Shown here piece after piece: positions 47,347 to 54,922 of a stretch of 64,000 nucleotides of DNA (the first letter of the stretch is position 1; every line of letters begins with the position of its first letter). Origin of the DNA: JALZAH01 sp051000755 (GTDB lineage: Bacteria; Actinomycetota; Acidimicrobiia; Acidimicrobiales; Palsa-688); NCBI GenBank assembly GCA_051000755.1, contig JBPCNZ010000136.1, positions 10,740 to 74,739 of the forward strand, in the 5' to 3' direction. A program made the position numbers and the translations under genes. The notes below the pieces were generated by a model. The model had not been told where the DNA came from, searched no databases, and saw only the letters and a list, made by a program, of their open reading frames with translations.

Positions 47347-47706
47347 ATGAGCCCCGCCGAGGTGCTGGCGGTGTTGGCCAGGCTCCACGTGGTCGTGGAC
47401 GAGGTCGACGGCCGGCCGATCATCGACGGCGTCATGACCGGCGACGTCGTCACCGCCGCACGGTCCCACCGTTGGCTCTTCACATGGGGGCTCGAAGGAG
47501 CCCGCGGTTTCCGTGACCCGACCACCGGACGGCGGGTCACCCACGCCTGGCACATCTGCGACGTCTGCGACTCGGTGCAGCTCCTCGACCCGCAACGCAA
47601 ACAGACCCGGCGGTGCTCGCTCACAGTCGGATGCACCGGCCGGATGCTCCCGGCGGCCGCCCCCAGGTTCCAACCGGCCGTCATGGCCCGGATCGTCGCT
47701 TCGTGA
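47347..47706 (+). CDS. Hypothetical zinc-ribbon protein
   Basis: A 119-residue protein with a four-Cys ribbon (HICDVCDSVQLLD and RRCSLTVGCTGRM) in the C-terminal half, following an N-terminal helical part (PAEVLAVLARLHVVVDEVDG). Likely nucleic-acid or protein binding; no named family. The ATG at 47347 lies directly after the iteron-like array. Its stop overlaps the next gene by 4 bp. Confidence 0.6.
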   Translation: MSPAEVLAVLARLHVVVDEVDGRPIIDGVMTGDVVTAARSHRWLFTWGLEGARGFRDPTTGRRVTHAWHICDVCDSVQLLDPQRKQTRRCSLTVGCTGRMLPAAAPRFQPAVMARIVAS

Positions 47707-48218
47707 ACGCCCCTACCGCCAACACCTCATGGCCGGACCGCCTTGCCCTGGCCCGGCACATCCTGGCCGGGCCAGGCCCGAGTCTCCCGGATCACGTCAT
47801 CGACCAGCTCGGGGCCGCCTCCGCCCAGGTGGCCGCCGGCATCGCCCGCGCCGGCCGCGTCATGCCGGCGCTACAACCGTTGTCGGGGTGGAGCGCCAGG
47901 CCCTCCACGACGACGAGCGCCGACCAGCTCGCCCACCTCCTGGCCGGCCTGCTCGGCTGCCGCCCCTGCCACCACCTCCGGCGGGAGGGACCTCAGCCGG
48001 TCGTCGCCGCTCTCCCGCTGCGCCAACTCGACTGCCACCGATGCAGCGGCACCTTCCGCAACCCGCCGCCAGGCGACGCCGACCGTTGCGACCTGTGCGG
48101 CCGGCGCAACGTCGTGGTGTTCACCCCCGTCGTCGCCGGCTACGGCCCAGCCACCGTGATCGGCGACCTGTGCGACGGCTGCGCCGCCGCCGTCCTTCAC
48201 ACCGAGCCCGCATCGTGA
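47703..48218 (+). CDS. Hypothetical protein with two zinc knuckles
   Basis: A 171-residue protein. The N-terminal part is helical (WPDRLALARHILAGPG, ADQLAHLLAGLLGC). The C-terminal third has C-x-x-C pairs (LDCHRCSGTFRNPP, DRCDLCGRRNVVVF, GDLCDGCAAAV), enough for one or two zinc sites. GTG start at 47703 overlaps the upstream stop (GTGA). Function unknown; probably DNA-binding given the neighbourhood. Confidence 0.6.
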   Translation: MNAPTANTSWPDRLALARHILAGPGPSLPDHVIDQLGAASAQVAAGIARAGRVMPALQPLSGWSARPSTTTSADQLAHLLAGLLGCRPCHHLRREGPQPVVAALPLRQLDCHRCSGTFRNPPPGDADRCDLCGRRNVVVFTPVVAGYGPATVIGDLCDGCAAAVLHTEPAS

Positions 48219-48274
48219 GCATCTACGATCCCGCCCGCTACCTCGCCGGCGGCTCCCCTCGGGTGTCGTGCTGA
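48215..48274 (+). CDS. 19-residue coupled micro-ORF
   Basis: GTG at 48215 overlaps the previous stop (GTGA), and the TGA at 48272-48274 overlaps the next ATG (TGATG). The product, beginning MSIYDPARYLAGG, is too short for a domain. The double coupling makes translation likely, either as a true micropeptide or as a leader that passes ribosomes to the next gene. Confidence 0.35.
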   Translation: MSIYDPARYLAGGSPRVSC

Positions 48275-48714
48275 TGGCGCTTGGAGCGGCGATCGAGGGG
48301 CGGATCCTGGTGCTCAACCGGGAGATCGCCGCCGTTCTGGCCGAAGCGATCGAACTCCTCCAGGACAGCGACCGCAGACAGTCCAGGAAGAGGCCGCGTC
48401 TGGTCGCCGAGACGATGATGGCCGTCCGATGGTGGGCGCGCGAGGACGCCGCCAACCGGCTCGGCGCCAACCCGCAGCCACCGCCGACGGAAACCCGACG
48501 GAAACCGACGGAAACATTCGACCGCGTCGACGGAAACGGGGAGATGCTCGATGCCATGACATCCACAGATGTCGCCGCCCTAATCGACGTCGGCCGTGCC
48601 CGGGTCTGCCAGCTCGCCCGCACCGGAGCACTCCCCGGCGCCCACACCGGTCGCACATGGACGTTCAGGCGCGACGCCGTTACCGCTTACCTGGCCGGAC
48701 AGGACCCGTCGTGA
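48274..48714 (+). CDS. Helix-turn-helix protein with helical N-terminus
   Basis: A 146-residue protein. The N-terminal half is a long helix (EGRILVLNREIAAVLAEAIELLQDSDRRQ); a Pro/Thr linker follows; the C-terminal 60 residues form an excisionase-type DNA-binding fold (MTSTDVAALIDVGRARVCQLARTGALPGAHTGRTWTFRRDAVTAYLAG). A possible regulator or RDF. The ATG overlaps the micro-ORF stop; a GTG at 48268 is an alternative. The end overlaps the next start (GTGA). Confidence 0.62.
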   Translation: MALGAAIEGRILVLNREIAAVLAEAIELLQDSDRRQSRKRPRLVAETMMAVRWWAREDAANRLGANPQPPPTETRRKPTETFDRVDGNGEMLDAMTSTDVAALIDVGRARVCQLARTGALPGAHTGRTWTFRRDAVTAYLAGQDPS

Positions 48715-48896
48715 TACCGCTCCTCGTCACCCGGGAAGAGGCCGCATCGGCACTCCATGTCGAGCCCACCGCGGTCGACCGGCTCGTCGTCGACGGACGC
48801 CTCCCACAGATCCGGCTGTTTCCCGACGACGGCCCCATGTTCACCCCCGAATCGCTCGTCCGGCTCATCGACGCCGCCGCGCTGACCGGGCAGTGA
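48711..48896 (+). CDS. Small helix-turn-helix protein
   Basis: A 61-residue protein that is one DNA-binding-like fold (LLVTREEAASALHVEPTAVDRLVVDGRLPQIRLFPDDGPMFTPESLVRLI), similar to the C-terminal domain of the gene just upstream. The two may form a pair produced by duplication. GTG start overlapping the upstream stop by 4 bp. A 68-bp gap then separates it from the next gene. Confidence 0.6.
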   Translation: MIPLLVTREEAASALHVEPTAVDRLVVDGRLPQIRLFPDDGPMFTPESLVRLIDAAALTGQ

Positions 48897-48964
48897 CCTT
48901 TGCCAGCCCAGACCCAAGACGTGTCCACCGCACCAACCCCGCCCACCGATCCAAGGAGCAACCC

Positions 48965-49729
48965 ATGAGCCTCGAAGACAACACCAGCCCGACCGGCCGA
49001 GCACTGCAAGCCGTATCAGCCGCCGGGATCGACCTCCCCGAAGAGGCGACGACCGCCATGGCCGTCACCACGACGATCCGCAACGCGCAGAACGAAGAGC
49101 TACCCGACCCGCCGGCTCGGCCAGGATGGCTGGTCGACTGCGCCGTCGCCGTCGCTGACTACGCCGAAGCCCTCCACGCCCACGCCACCGAGACCTCGAT
49201 GGTGAACACCCGCCGGCAGGCCGCCGCCGCTCTGCAGCCCGTCGCCGACGCCCAGCTGGCCGGCGCCGTATCAGCGGCCGCCCCCGGTTTGATCGCCGCC
49301 ACGGTCGACGCCTTCAACGCCAAGTGGGCGATGTTCACCGACAACCCCGACCTCGCTCGAGCGTGGCAAGTCAACCGGCTCTACACTGCCCGTCTCGCCC
49401 TCGGCGCCCTCGCCGGCGAAGCCCACAACCCCCTGAACATGGCAGCGATCGTGTTCGCCATCGAGTCCCCCCAGCCGGGGCAGGGACGGCCCATCATCGA
49501 CGTCCTGCACCACTGGGCCACTGTCAACCAGGGCCCGAGCCAACGTTGGCAGGACAGCCTGCCAGCGCTCCGGGTCGCCATGGTCGACCCGGCCGGCGTG
49601 GCCCCCAGGCTGGCAGCGTTGCAGGCATGGACTGCTACCGCACCGCTCGCCCGGCCCTCGGCCAGGGCGGGCGCTCGGTACGACAGGCCCCTGCCTCTCG
49701 GCGCTGAGCCGGAAGCCGCCAGCGCCTGA
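48965..49729 (+). CDS. Hypothetical Ala-rich helical protein
   Basis: A 254-residue protein, nearly all helical, rich in Ala (for example VDCAVAVADYAEALHAHATETSMVNTRRQAAAALQPVADAQLAGAVSAAA). No family recognised. The last third is Trp/Pro-containing (WATVNQGPSQRWQDSLPALRVAM). A CAAGGAGC site lies before the ATG at 48965. Its place upstream of HNH and terminase genes could fit a packaging or head-related helper, but nothing in the sequence shows that. Confidence 0.55.
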   Translation: MSLEDNTSPTGRALQAVSAAGIDLPEEATTAMAVTTTIRNAQNEELPDPPARPGWLVDCAVAVADYAEALHAHATETSMVNTRRQAAAALQPVADAQLAGAVSAAAPGLIAATVDAFNAKWAMFTDNPDLARAWQVNRLYTARLALGALAGEAHNPLNMAAIVFAIESPQPGQGRPIIDVLHHWATVNQGPSQRWQDSLPALRVAMVDPAGVAPRLAALQAWTATAPLARPSARAGARYDRPLPLGAEPEAASA

Positions 49730-49971
49730 TGGCCGCCCCTGCCGAACTGTTCGGTCAGTTGCTCACCGCCCGCCTCGCCGGCCGACCGCTAGCGGCGGTA
49801 CTCGACGTGCCGGCCACGCCGCCCACGCCCCGGCTACCTGCACCCAACGTGGCGCAAGGTTCGTCCGGGCGGGCAGCCCCGCCACAGCCCAGCCCGCTCG
49901 ACGTGCTCGCCGACCTGCTCGCTGGGCTCGGCCCAGCGCTCGATGACGGTGGCTGGAAGCAGCTCCCGTGA
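49729..49971 (+). CDS. Small hypothetical protein
   Basis: An 80-residue Pro/Ala/Leu-rich protein with two short amphipathic helices (ELFGQLLTARLAG and LDVLADLLAGLGPAL) joined by a proline-rich linker. ATG shares one base with the preceding stop (TGATG) and its own stop overlaps the next start (GTGA). No function visible. Confidence 0.45.
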   Translation: MAAPAELFGQLLTARLAGRPLAAVLDVPATPPTPRLPAPNVAQGSSGRAAPPQPSPLDVLADLLAGLGPALDDGGWKQLP

Positions 49972-50105
49972 TCGCTGCCGCCGGGTCCGAGCGTCAACGC
50001 GCACGAGTGCTACGCCAATGGTGGCTGCCCGTGGCGATGGCTGGCGAGGGCGTACACCTCCTGCGCCGCACCAACCAGCGCTCGGCCCGGCCGGCGGTGA
50101 AGTGA
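49968..50105 (+). CDS. 45-residue coupled basic ORF
   Basis: GTG at 49968 overlaps the upstream stop. The product (beginning MIAAAGSERQRARVLRQWW) is basic, with one hydrophobic turn, and ends four bases before the HNH gene. Coupling supports it, but coding evidence is thin because of the length. Confidence 0.35.
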   Translation: MIAAAGSERQRARVLRQWWLPVAMAGEGVHLLRRTNQRSARPAVK

Positions 50106-50142
50106 CGGCATGGCCTGGACGACAAGTGACGGCATGACCTGG
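50100..50142. repeat. 19-bp direct repeat across the HNH start
   Basis: AAGTGACGGCATGGCCTGG at 50100-50118 recurs at 50124-50142 with one mismatch. Each copy contains a GTGACGGCATG, so the gene could start at either ATG (50110 or 50134). It looks like a recent local duplication around the start codon of the HNH gene. Confidence 0.65.
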
Positions 50143-50436
50143 GCCACGACCAAGAGCGGCATGCCCGGTGACTGGCGACGCCGGCGCGCCGCGACCCTTG
50201 CTGAGCATGACGGACGCTGCCACCTGTGCGGCCATGCCGGGGCCGAGCAGGTCGACCACGTCGTGCCTCGCAGCCAAGGCGGAACCGACGACGTCGGCAA
50301 CCTGGCACCCGCCCATGCCCAGCCGTGCCCGACCTGCGGGCGCCGCTGCCACCAGGCCAAGACACAGACCGAGGCGGCGGCAGGGCGCACCCCACGTCGG
50401 CGCCGAGCCGAGCGGCACCCGGGGCTGGTCCGATGA
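50110..50436 (+). CDS. HNH endonuclease (terminase-associated)
   Basis: A 108-residue HNH nuclease: CHLCGHAGAEQVDHVVPRSQGGTDDVGNLAPAHAQPCPTCGRRCHQAK. The two C-x-x-C pairs bind zinc, and VDH...N...H is the beta-beta-alpha-metal active site. A small HNH gene next to terminase small and large genes is typical of cos-type phages, where it is needed for cleavage during packaging. The start may be the second ATG of the duplicated segment. Confidence 0.88.
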   Translation: MAWTTSDGMTWATTKSGMPGDWRRRRAATLAEHDGRCHLCGHAGAEQVDHVVPRSQGGTDDVGNLAPAHAQPCPTCGRRCHQAKTQTEAAAGRTPRRRRAERHPGLVR

Positions 50437-50534
50437 TCCGTCCACGATCGACCCGCCCCGGCCTCATCCGACACCGGGACTGCCACCCCCCCGTCGACCC
50501 CCCCTGGCCCCAGTACGCGCACCGACCGATCTAG
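50433..50534 (+). CDS. 33-residue coupled ORF
   Basis: ATG at 50433 overlaps the HNH stop (ATGA). The product is Pro/Arg-rich (MIRPRSTRPGLIRHRDCH and onward) with no fold expected. It fills the gap before the small terminase gene. Accepted only for the overlap; it may be a translational bridge. Confidence 0.3.
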   Translation: MIRPRSTRPGLIRHRDCHPPVDPPWPQYAHRPI

Positions 50535-50582
50535 CCGGGCGTTGTCCGTCCGCAGCGCCCCAGCTTTTTGCCGGGAGCCCCG

Positions 50583-50957
50583 GTGACCGCTAGGAAGCCG
50601 GCCCCGGCGCCTGCTGGGCTTGGCGCGGGTGGTCGGACGCTGTGGCGGGCGGTGCTTCGGACTGGCCCACTGCGCGGCGACCGCCTCCGTCTGCTCGAGG
50701 ACGCGTGCCGAGAGGCGGACCTGATCGACGAGCTGGTCGCTGAGCTGAAGGGCGCCCCGAAGATCGTGTTGGGGTCTCAGCGTCAGCAGGTGGCGAACCC
50801 GCTCATCTCGGAGGTACGCCAGCATCGGGCGGTGCTGTCCGGTTTGCTGCGAGCCCTCGACCTGCCTGAGTCTGATCTGGCGGCCGGCGAGGCGCAGCAG
50901 GCCAGGGAGGCCGCTACCGCCCTCGCTCGGGCCCGTTGGTCAAGGAAGGCGTCGTGA
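50583..50957 (+). CDS. Terminase small subunit (P27-like)
   Basis: A 124-residue protein with a basic Pro/Ala N-terminus, then LGAGGRTLWRAVLRTGPLRGDRLRLLEDACREADLIDELVAELKGAP and NPLISEVRQHRAVLSGLLRALDLPESD, typical of P27-family small terminases that recognise the packaging site. The GTG at 50583 follows GGGAG at five bases; an earlier TTG at 50568 is possible. Its last codons overlap the large terminase start (GTGA). Confidence 0.78.
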   Translation: MTARKPAPAPAGLGAGGRTLWRAVLRTGPLRGDRLRLLEDACREADLIDELVAELKGAPKIVLGSQRQQVANPLISEVRQHRAVLSGLLRALDLPESDLAAGEAQQAREAATALARARWSRKAS

Positions 50958-52600
50958 GGACCGCAGCGGCCATCCTGGCCGGTCTGGAGTGGGACGAGGA
51001 CGGTCTCCCGTCGGGCTGGCCGTCCGATCAGGGCGTGGCGACTGCCGGGCTCGAGGTGTTGACGTGGTCGGAGACGACGTTGGTGCAGCCGGATGGTGAT
51101 GGTGCGGGCGAGCCGTGGCGGTGGCGTCAGTCGCAGGCCCGATTCGTGGCTTGGTGGTATGCGATGGATGACGCCGGCGGGTACCTGTGGCGCCGTGGTC
51201 AGATTGTGCTGATGAAGGGCGCCGGCAAGACGCCCCTGGCCGCCGCCTTGGCGTGCGTGGAGCTGGCCGGCCCGGTTCGGTTCGCCGGCTGGGGCGACGA
51301 TGGCGAGCCCATCATGCGGCCGCACCCGTCGCCCGACGTGAAGCTGAGTGCCTTGTCGATGGACCAGGCAACGGACGCGAGTTTGGTTTTGGCGGTTGCC
51401 ATGCTTGGCAACGAGAGCGCCCTGGCCGAGATCCCGGGCCTCGACGCCGGTCTGACGAGGGTCCGCACCCGCAACGGCAAGCTGTCGTCTTCGACGGCCC
51501 GCGCACCGTCGAAGGAAGGCCTGCGCCCGACGAGCGTGATTATCGACGAAAGCCATTTGTGGGTGGCGTCGAATGGTGGCCATCGCCTGGCCGAGACCCT
51601 CCGCCGAGGGCTGGCCAAGACGGGCGGGCGGAGCCTGGAAACGTCGAACATGTGGGCATCAGGTCAGCGTTCCGTGGCCGAGGAGACGGCCGAATACGCC
51701 GCCGCCGTGCGGGCCGGAGAGCACAGGGGCGATGGAGTGCTCACCTGGTGCCCTGTGGGCCACTGTGACGACATCTCCGACCCCGAGCAGCTCCGGGCCG
51801 CCCTGGCCGAGCTGTACGCCGACTCTCCGTGGATCGACATAGAGCGCCTGGCCGCCGAAGTCATCGACCGGGGCACGCATCCAGCCGACGCCCGCAGGTA
51901 CTACCTCAACCAACCGGCCAGCGCCGACGACGCTTGGATCGCGGCCACCGACTGGGCGGCTTGCCTGGACCGTTCCCGGCCGTTGGCCGACGGCGACACG
52001 ATAACGCTCGGCTTCGACGGCTCTCGGGGTCGAGCACGAGGCAACGCCGACGCCACCGCCCTGGTCGGCGTGCGGGTCGGGGACGGGCACGTCGAGCTGC
52101 TCGGATGCTGGCAGGCACGCGAGGACGAGAAAGATTGGGAGGTGCCGGATGCCTTGGTCGACGCCGCCGTGCGCGACGCCTTCGAGCGATTCAACGTCGT
52201 GGGTTTCTACGCCGACCCGGCCGGGTGGCAGAGCCAGCTGGGAGCCTGGGAGGTCGCCTTCGCCCGGCGCCTCAAGGTCAAAGCCAGCCAGAACCACCCG
52301 ACACATTTTTGGACCTCGTTGACCAATCGCATGGTGCAGACCCTCGCCGCCTTCGAGGAAGCCGTCACCAACGGCGATATGACCCACGACGGCTCCTTCC
52401 GCCTTACCCAGCACGTCCTCAACGCCCGGAGATGCCCGTCCCCTCGAGCGGGGCTCCAGATATCGAAGGACTACCCCGACAGCCCCAACAAGATCGACTG
52501 CGCCGTAGCGGCGGCGCTGGCCTGGCGGGCACGGCTGGATTCGATCCCCGTAGTCGCCCCTCGTGGCCGTGGCCGGGGCCGGGTCATCGTGCTCTCATGA
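50954..52600 (+). CDS. Terminase large subunit
   Basis: A 548-residue phage packaging motor. ATPase domain: Walker A-like IVLMKGAGKTPLAAALA (about residue 80), Walker B SVIIDESHLW (about 200), and ETSNMWASGQ coupling motif region. Nuclease domain: ITLGFDGSRGRARGNADATAL (first Asp), GFYADPAGWQSQ, and NKIDCAVAAALAW (last Asp). Length and motif order are complete. It is the only virion-related gene in the element together with TerS and HNH; no portal gene follows. Confidence 0.92.
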   Translation: MRTAAAILAGLEWDEDGLPSGWPSDQGVATAGLEVLTWSETTLVQPDGDGAGEPWRWRQSQARFVAWWYAMDDAGGYLWRRGQIVLMKGAGKTPLAAALACVELAGPVRFAGWGDDGEPIMRPHPSPDVKLSALSMDQATDASLVLAVAMLGNESALAEIPGLDAGLTRVRTRNGKLSSSTARAPSKEGLRPTSVIIDESHLWVASNGGHRLAETLRRGLAKTGGRSLETSNMWASGQRSVAEETAEYAAAVRAGEHRGDGVLTWCPVGHCDDISDPEQLRAALAELYADSPWIDIERLAAEVIDRGTHPADARRYYLNQPASADDAWIAATDWAACLDRSRPLADGDTITLGFDGSRGRARGNADATALVGVRVGDGHVELLGCWQAREDEKDWEVPDALVDAAVRDAFERFNVVGFYADPAGWQSQLGAWEVAFARRLKVKASQNHPTHFWTSLTNRMVQTLAAFEEAVTNGDMTHDGSFRLTQHVLNARRCPSPRAGLQISKDYPDSPNKIDCAVAAALAWRARLDSIPVVAPRGRGRGRVIVLS

Positions 52601-52971
52601 AGGCCCTGAGTCCATGGGAACTGGCCGGATGGCACGCCGACCGGCCTTGCCCGGAGTGGTGCGGGAGCACCGACCACCACCTCGGCGAGCGTCTGGACCG
52701 CCGCACCGACCATTTCTGGCACAAGGGGTCTCCCCAATCGGTGCCGACCGAGGACGAGACCCCGAACCTCGAGCCGATCACCGCCGAGGTGTACCTCTCC
52801 CAGCATGTCGTGGTCGATGAGCGCGGGTACAACACCCGCCTAGCGGAGGTTTGCGTCGACTTCGCCGGCACGTTCACCCCCGAGAACGCCCGCCGCCTCG
52901 CCGCCATCCTCGTTGAACTCGCGAGCGCGGCGGAAGCCGCTGGCAGCGGCGAAGTGCGGGACCTCTTTTAG
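52597..52971 (+). CDS. DUF6907-like hypothetical protein
   Basis: A 124-residue protein beginning with a Cys/His cluster (PCPEWCGSTDHHLGERLDRRTDHFWHKG) and ending in a helix (PENARRLAAILVELASAAEAAG). The pattern matches small actinobacterial proteins (DUF6907-type, from memory) common on chromosomes and phages of this phylum. ATG overlaps the terminase stop by 4 bp. It closes the operon; a stable hairpin follows. Confidence 0.6.
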   Translation: MKALSPWELAGWHADRPCPEWCGSTDHHLGERLDRRTDHFWHKGSPQSVPTEDETPNLEPITAEVYLSQHVVVDERGYNTRLAEVCVDFAGTFTPENARRLAAILVELASAAEAAGSGEVRDLF

Positions 52972-53009
52972 CTCCCGGTCGCTCTGGTAGAAGTCTCTGG
53001 CACTGGGGA

Positions 53010-53033
53010 GGGTTAGACCTTCGGGTCCAACCC
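53010..53033 (+). terminator. UUCG-loop hairpin after the terminase operon
   Basis: GGGTTAGACC and GGTCCAACCC pair at nine of ten positions around a TTCG tetraloop, a very stable RNA hairpin. It stands 39 bp after the DUF6907-like stop. There is no following T run, so termination would be of the GC-rich actinobacterial style, or the hairpin may protect the mRNA end. Confidence 0.55.
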
Positions 53034-53062
53034 ATCGGCGGGCCGTGTGGGTCGATACGCTC

Positions 53063-53088
53063 ACCCCCCAAAAGGCGAGCAGGGGGGT
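53063..53088 (+). promoter_or_regulatory. Hairpin that would hide a ribosome-binding site
   Basis: ACCCCCC and GGGGGGT form a perfect 7-bp stem around a 12-base loop. The 3' arm, AGGGGGGTAGCG, is the only purine-rich ribosome site before the ATG at 53093. Pairing would block translation of that gene unless the leader is opened by transcription, a protein or an RNA. Confidence 0.45.
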
Positions 53089-53092
53089 AGCG

Positions 53093-53356
53093 ATGGGGTT
53101 TCTCACGAGGTTGTTGATCCCGCGCAAGGTGCGCCGTGTCGCTCATCCCGGCCGGGCCGTGAAGTGGGCGGTGACACCGAGGGCGGTCAAGCGGGTTCGT
53201 CGGGCCGCGCACCCGGTGAGCAATGGCACCTACAGCTTCGAACGTTCGCTGAACACGAAGCGGCGACGGACGACCAGCTCGCGGGTCTACCGGCACGGCT
53301 CGTGCCCGGTGAAACACCGCAGCGCCCAGGCCGCCAGCAACTGCCGGCATCGCTGA
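53093..53356 (+). CDS. Small basic protein, actinobacterial type
   Basis: An 87-residue Arg-rich protein (MGFLTRLLIPRKVRRVAHPGRAVKWAVTPRAVKRVRRAAHPV), resembling short basic proteins found widely in Streptomyces and Mycobacterium genomes and phages, whose function is unknown. Net charge is very high, so nucleic-acid or membrane contact is plausible. The start is set by the AGGGGGG site; its sequestration by a hairpin is described separately. Confidence 0.6.
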   Translation: MGFLTRLLIPRKVRRVAHPGRAVKWAVTPRAVKRVRRAAHPVSNGTYSFERSLNTKRRRTTSSRVYRHGSCPVKHRSAQAASNCRHR

Positions 53357-53511
53357 CGGGGTCGGCCGGCGAATCGAGCGTGTGACGCCCCCGTCTCGAC
53401 TAGAAACGGTCGACGTCATGGTCGGGTGTTGAGACGCCCCTGCCCCAGGGATGTCTCCGCCCGCCGTGGCCCTCTAGCGCCCCGAACACATTTCGGTACA
53501 GTCCAGGTTTG

Positions 53512-53718
53512 ATGGCCCTGTTCGACGACCCAATCGAGCCGCACTCGGTGGAGTCGTTGCGCCGGTCGATTGTCATGCTCAGGCCTGGCCAGGCGGCCAC
53601 GATCGACCGGGAGCGGGCCATGGCGTTGCTCGCCGAGCTGCAACGCCTCCAGCACGAGCACCGCCAGGTCATCGCCCAGCTACGAGGGCTGCTCGGTCAC
53701 CTCGAGTCGCCGGGCTGA
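53512..53718 (+). CDS. Small coiled-coil protein
   Basis: A 68-residue protein with a C-terminal helix of heptad character (RERAMALLAELQRLQHEHRQVIAQLRGLLGHLES). No ribosome site precedes the ATG, but TACAGT lies 17 bp upstream, so the mRNA may be leaderless. Its 3' end overlaps the convergent HTH gene by 22 bp. Could be an antirepressor-like partner; nothing proves it. Confidence 0.5.
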   Translation: MALFDDPIEPHSVESLRRSIVMLRPGQAATIDRERAMALLAELQRLQHEHRQVIAQLRGLLGHLESPG

Positions 53719-53933
53719 GCCGGCGCCGCCTCCCCACCGACGACGAAGCGGGTGTTGGCGTTGGCGACGACCCACTCTTCGAGCGCTTTGCGGGACACGA
53801 GGACCCGGCGTCCGATGCGGAGGCTGGGAAGGTCACCGTTGGCGATGAGGGTGCTCACAGCGTTACGCCCGACCTTGAGGGCTTTGGCGGCCTCGGGGAG
53901 GGTGTACGTCAGATCCTCAACCGGACGAGGCAT
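53697..53933 (-). CDS. Excisionase-family helix-turn-helix protein
   Basis: A 78-residue protein with the excisionase/BldC-type fold: TYTLPEAAKALKVGRNAVSTLIANGDLPSLRIGRRVLVSRKALEEWVVAN. It is the best match in the element to a recombination directionality factor or a BldC-like regulator. The ATG lies 115 bp downstream of the next minus-strand gene's stop, so it may have its own promoter. A short disordered tail follows the domain. Confidence 0.75.
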   Translation of the reverse strand: MPRPVEDLTYTLPEAAKALKVGRNAVSTLIANGDLPSLRIGRRVLVSRKALEEWVVANANTRFVVGGEAAPAQPGDSR

Positions 53934-54048
53934 CTCAGGCCGTCTCAGCTTTGAAGTGGTCGTTCATCTCGCCTCTCTAGCGGATCTGGGATCTGGGCGC
54001 ACCCGCCGGCCTACCCGTCACGTAAGGCCGGCAGCTTGCTGCACCCAC

Positions 54049-54633
54049 TCAGTCGAGTGACCACCAGGCCTGGCCCCACACCTCGGCGGGGTGGAATCCG
54101 AGCGCCACCGCCCACCGGTCCGCGTGAACCCAAGTCAGGCCGTCTCTGCGGGCCCGGTGCAGCTGGCCGGCGTTGACGTGCATGGTGCGGGCCAGACGGA
54201 GGATCGGGTCGCTGTGGGCCAGGGCGAACAGCGGCTCGATCGGGAAGCGTGTCAGGCGACCCTCCTGGCAGACCGCCCCGGTCGCCTCGAGCTGCTCGCG
54301 GTGCCGTTCAGACCACGACCGACGCTGCGCTGACCTGGCCCGAGCCTCGTGCCACAGACGGGACCTCTCGGCCCTCTCGGCCTCCTTCCGCTCCGCTTCG
54401 GCCCTCTGCGCCTCCTGGGAGGCCTGACGTTCCCGGCGGAACCGTTCGACCTCTGCGAGATCGAACCGCAACAGCGCCGGGCGACCCCCGGCGTTTGGGA
54501 CCCGCTCTGCGGTCATCTCGCCGTTCCTCACCCAGCCGACGACCGTCTTCACCGACACGCCGTACCTCGTGGCCACCTCGCCGGTGGACAGGATCGGCCC
54601 CGCGGGCGCTGTCTCTCGCTCGAGGACGCTCAC
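54049..54633 (-). CDS. HTH regulator with coiled-coil
   Basis: A 194-residue protein. A MerR-like helix-turn-helix (ILSTGEVATRYGVSVKTVVGWVRNGEMTAERVPNAGGRPALLRFDLAEVERF) is followed by a strongly charged coiled-coil (RQASQEAQRAEAERKEAERAERSRLW) and a C-terminal domain (RLARTMHVNAGQLHRARRDGLTWVHADRWAVALGFHPAEVWGQAWW) that looks like a second DNA-binding or sensor unit. It could be the main regulator of the element. GTG at 54633 overlaps the upstream small ORF stop. Transcribed leftward from the divergent promoter region near 54950. Confidence 0.68.
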   Translation of the reverse strand: MSVLERETAPAGPILSTGEVATRYGVSVKTVVGWVRNGEMTAERVPNAGGRPALLRFDLAEVERFRRERQASQEAQRAEAERKEAERAERSRLWHEARARSAQRRSWSERHREQLEATGAVCQEGRLTRFPIEPLFALAHSDPILRLARTMHVNAGQLHRARRDGLTWVHADRWAVALGFHPAEVWGQAWWSLD

Positions 54634-54871
54634 CTGGCCACCATCCACAGTCGACCGGCGATCTCCTCGAGGTCGTCGACCTGCCAGCCGCCGGCGAGCC
54701 GGGCCAACGACGCGGCGGTCACTAACAGGGCGGCGAGGCTGCCACCCTGCCCACGACCAGATCCGCCCGGACGTCGTCGGCCAAGTGGAGAACCTGGGCG
54801 ACGACGACGGCCGCCGTTTCGTAGTCCATCGGTGACGCGTCCGTGCGCGTCTGTACAGTGCTGCCTGGCAT
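54630..54871 (-). CDS. Small helical protein, possibly frameshifted (two overlapping ORFs)
   Basis: ATG at 54871 opens MPGSTVQTRTDASPMDYETA and continues through VLHLADDVRADLVVGRVAA before ending at TAG 54722. A GTG sharing a base with that TAG (TAGTG) then encodes 30 residues, MTAASLARLAGGWQVDDLEE and onward, which end by overlapping the HTH gene start. A +1 shift just before the TAG would join them into one smooth 80-residue helical protein (AALLVTAASLARLAGGW). Either two coupled micro-ORFs or one gene with an indel; I cannot decide. Confidence 0.45.
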
Positions 54872-54922
54872 AAGGGTCTCTCTCCTTGTGTCCGGGCCCG
54901 GGGGTGCTGATACGCCGCCCGG

